From an uncultured Clostridia bacterium (GTDB taxonomy: Bacteria > Bacillota > Clostridia > Oscillospirales > Acutalibacteraceae), in the NCBI GenBank assembly GCA_945221685.1, contig CALYNN010000029.1, forward strand, positions 1 to 13,896: DNA of 13,896 bases, written 5' to 3'. Each line of letters begins with the position of its first letter. Position 1 is the first letter of the stretch. Shown here one piece after another: positions 13,325-13,896 of this stretch. The position numbers and the translations under genes are program-made. The notes under the pieces are model-generated. The model saw nothing but the letters and a program-made list of their open reading frames with translations. It searched no databases and had not been told where the DNA came from.

Positions 13325-13369
13325 CTTAAAAAAATCACCTATTTTTCTTAAATTATAGCAAGAATTAAG
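13325..13369. promoter_or_regulatory. AT-rich divergent control region with imperfect inverted repeats
   Basis: The region between the AraC and PHP genes contains CTTAAAAAAAT (13325-13335) facing ATTTTTCTTAA (13341-13351), and CTTAA (13347-13351) facing TTAAG (13365-13369). These may be regulator sites, but both are AT-rich and could be chance. The plus-strand promoter is not clear; TATACA at 13381-13386 is a possible -10 box without a convincing -35. Confidence 0.3.
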
Positions 13370-13408
13370 CAATAATATGTTATACAATGAAATCAAATAA
13401 TAAAATTA

Positions 13409-13419
13409 AAAGGGGTGAT
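13409..13419 (+). promoter_or_regulatory. Strong ribosome binding site of the PHP gene
   Basis: AAAGGGGTGAT matches the anti-Shine-Dalgarno complement over almost its whole length. The codons at the normal distance are ATA (13424) and ATT (13427, 13430), all in frame with the PHP protein. The only canonical in-frame start, GTG at 13415, lies inside this site. Confidence 0.6.
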
Positions 13420-13896
13420 ACCTATAATTATTCATCACCGCATTACAAAGGATAAGGAGGGACTGTATTATACAATACCCTTTGATGTTCCCGATAATGT
13501 TGAAAAAATTACGGTAAGCTATGACTACTTTCGTAAGGGCGGCGGAATTCTTGCGGATTTAAAGCCGTCAAATACGGTCGATATAGGACTTGAGGACGAA
13601 AAGGGCAAATTCCTCGGCTGGTCCGGCAGTGCACATAAATCCGTCAGCGTGGGTGAATATGATTCTTCTCCCGGTTATTTATGTCAGTCGATTAATTCGG
13701 GAAAGTGGAAAATCATAGTCGGTGCGTATCACATAATGCCCGACGGTGTAGATGTTACATACAACATTGATTTTAAGCTAAAGGGTGAGCGGCTTCTCTT
13801 CGGCGATTTGCATATTCATACAACTGCTTCGGACGGAAGCCTCAGTGCCTTGGAAGCAGGATTTCTTGCAAAAAGTACAGGTCTTGCTTTTATTGG
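13415..13896 (+). CDS. PHP domain metallohydrolase, CehA/McbA-like, N-terminal part
   Basis: The first 160 or so residues of a PHP-family phosphoesterase-type metallohydrolase, cut by the right edge. An N-terminal beta-rich domain (about residues 7-124) precedes the PHP core. That core opens with GDLHIHTTASDG (130-141), giving the first metal ligands H133 and H135 and the aspartate D140. The layout with a beta domain before the PHP core matches CehA/McbA-like proteins of Firmicutes. The coordinate uses the only canonical start, GTG 13415, but the ribosome site overlaps it, so initiation more probably occurs at ATA 13424 or ATT 13427/13430. It is divergent from the AraC gene, which may regulate it. 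The substrate is unknown. Confidence 0.8.
   Translation, partial: MIPIIIHHRITKDKEGLYYTIPFDVPDNVEKITVSYDYFRKGGGILADLKPSNTVDIGLEDEKGKFLGWSGSAHKSVSVGEYDSSPGYLCQSINSGKWKIIVGAYHIMPDGVDVTYNIDFKLKGERLLFGDLHIHTTASDGSLSALEAGFLAKSTGLAFI

Overview
The window reads as an ordinary chromosomal stretch of a low-GC Gram-positive anaerobe of the class Clostridia, plausibly a gut Oscillospiraceae/Ruminococcaceae-type organism. The reasons are the darA-holB-ricT gene order, strong AGGAGG-type ribosome binding sites, use of TTG starts, a small 2[4Fe-4S] ferredoxin, several flavodoxin-fold proteins and clostridial-style accessory families (YoaP-type acetyltransferase, YbjQ, CehA-like PHP protein). This is inferred from gene content; there is no rRNA to place it. 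I see no tRNA or rRNA gene, CRISPR array, insertion sequence or origin.

Layout. 1-583: 3' part of an AEC-family transporter. 644-2870: a well-marked promoter followed by darA (c-di-AMP receptor family), holB (clamp loader delta') and ricT (PSP1 protein), a housekeeping cluster also known from Bacillus. 2938-3218: a monocistronic ferredoxin with its own promoter and a perfect hairpin terminator. 3317-8395: a TetR-type regulator followed on the same strand by a frameshifted flavodoxin, a PspC-domain protein with no canonical start codon, a two-helix membrane protein, a flavoprotein with a compact cysteine motif, a GNAT-YoaP acetyltransferase, and an ABC-2 exporter (ATPase plus permease). 8451-11258: a DUF5131 (Gp37/Gp68-like) protein, a small membrane protein, a membrane-anchored DUF4097-type protein, a YbjQ protein and a zinc-ribbon protein, closed by a bidirectional terminator at 11281-11326. 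11324-13268, minus strand: an AraC regulator with an alpha/beta-hydrolase downstream. 13415-13896: the start of a divergently transcribed PHP-domain metallohydrolase, cut by the window edge.

How the parts may work together. The TetR-to-permease block looks like a locally regulated efflux/detoxification and redox operon (regulator, two flavoproteins, acetyltransferase with a thioredoxin-like tail, exporter). The PspC, DUF4097 and small membrane proteins suggest an envelope-related component. These links are inference from neighbourhood. The AraC-esterase pair, divergent from the PHP gene, resembles a small carbohydrate- or ester-responsive unit.

The points most worth a second look are the single-base frameshift in the flavodoxin (about 4238), two genes with good Shine-Dalgarno sequences followed by ATT/ATA instead of ATG/GTG/TTG (4499 and 13424-13430), a DarA homologue that has changed several ligand-pocket residues, and the accessory 3.4-11.3 kb block. 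I found nothing that I can defend as a wholly new system.
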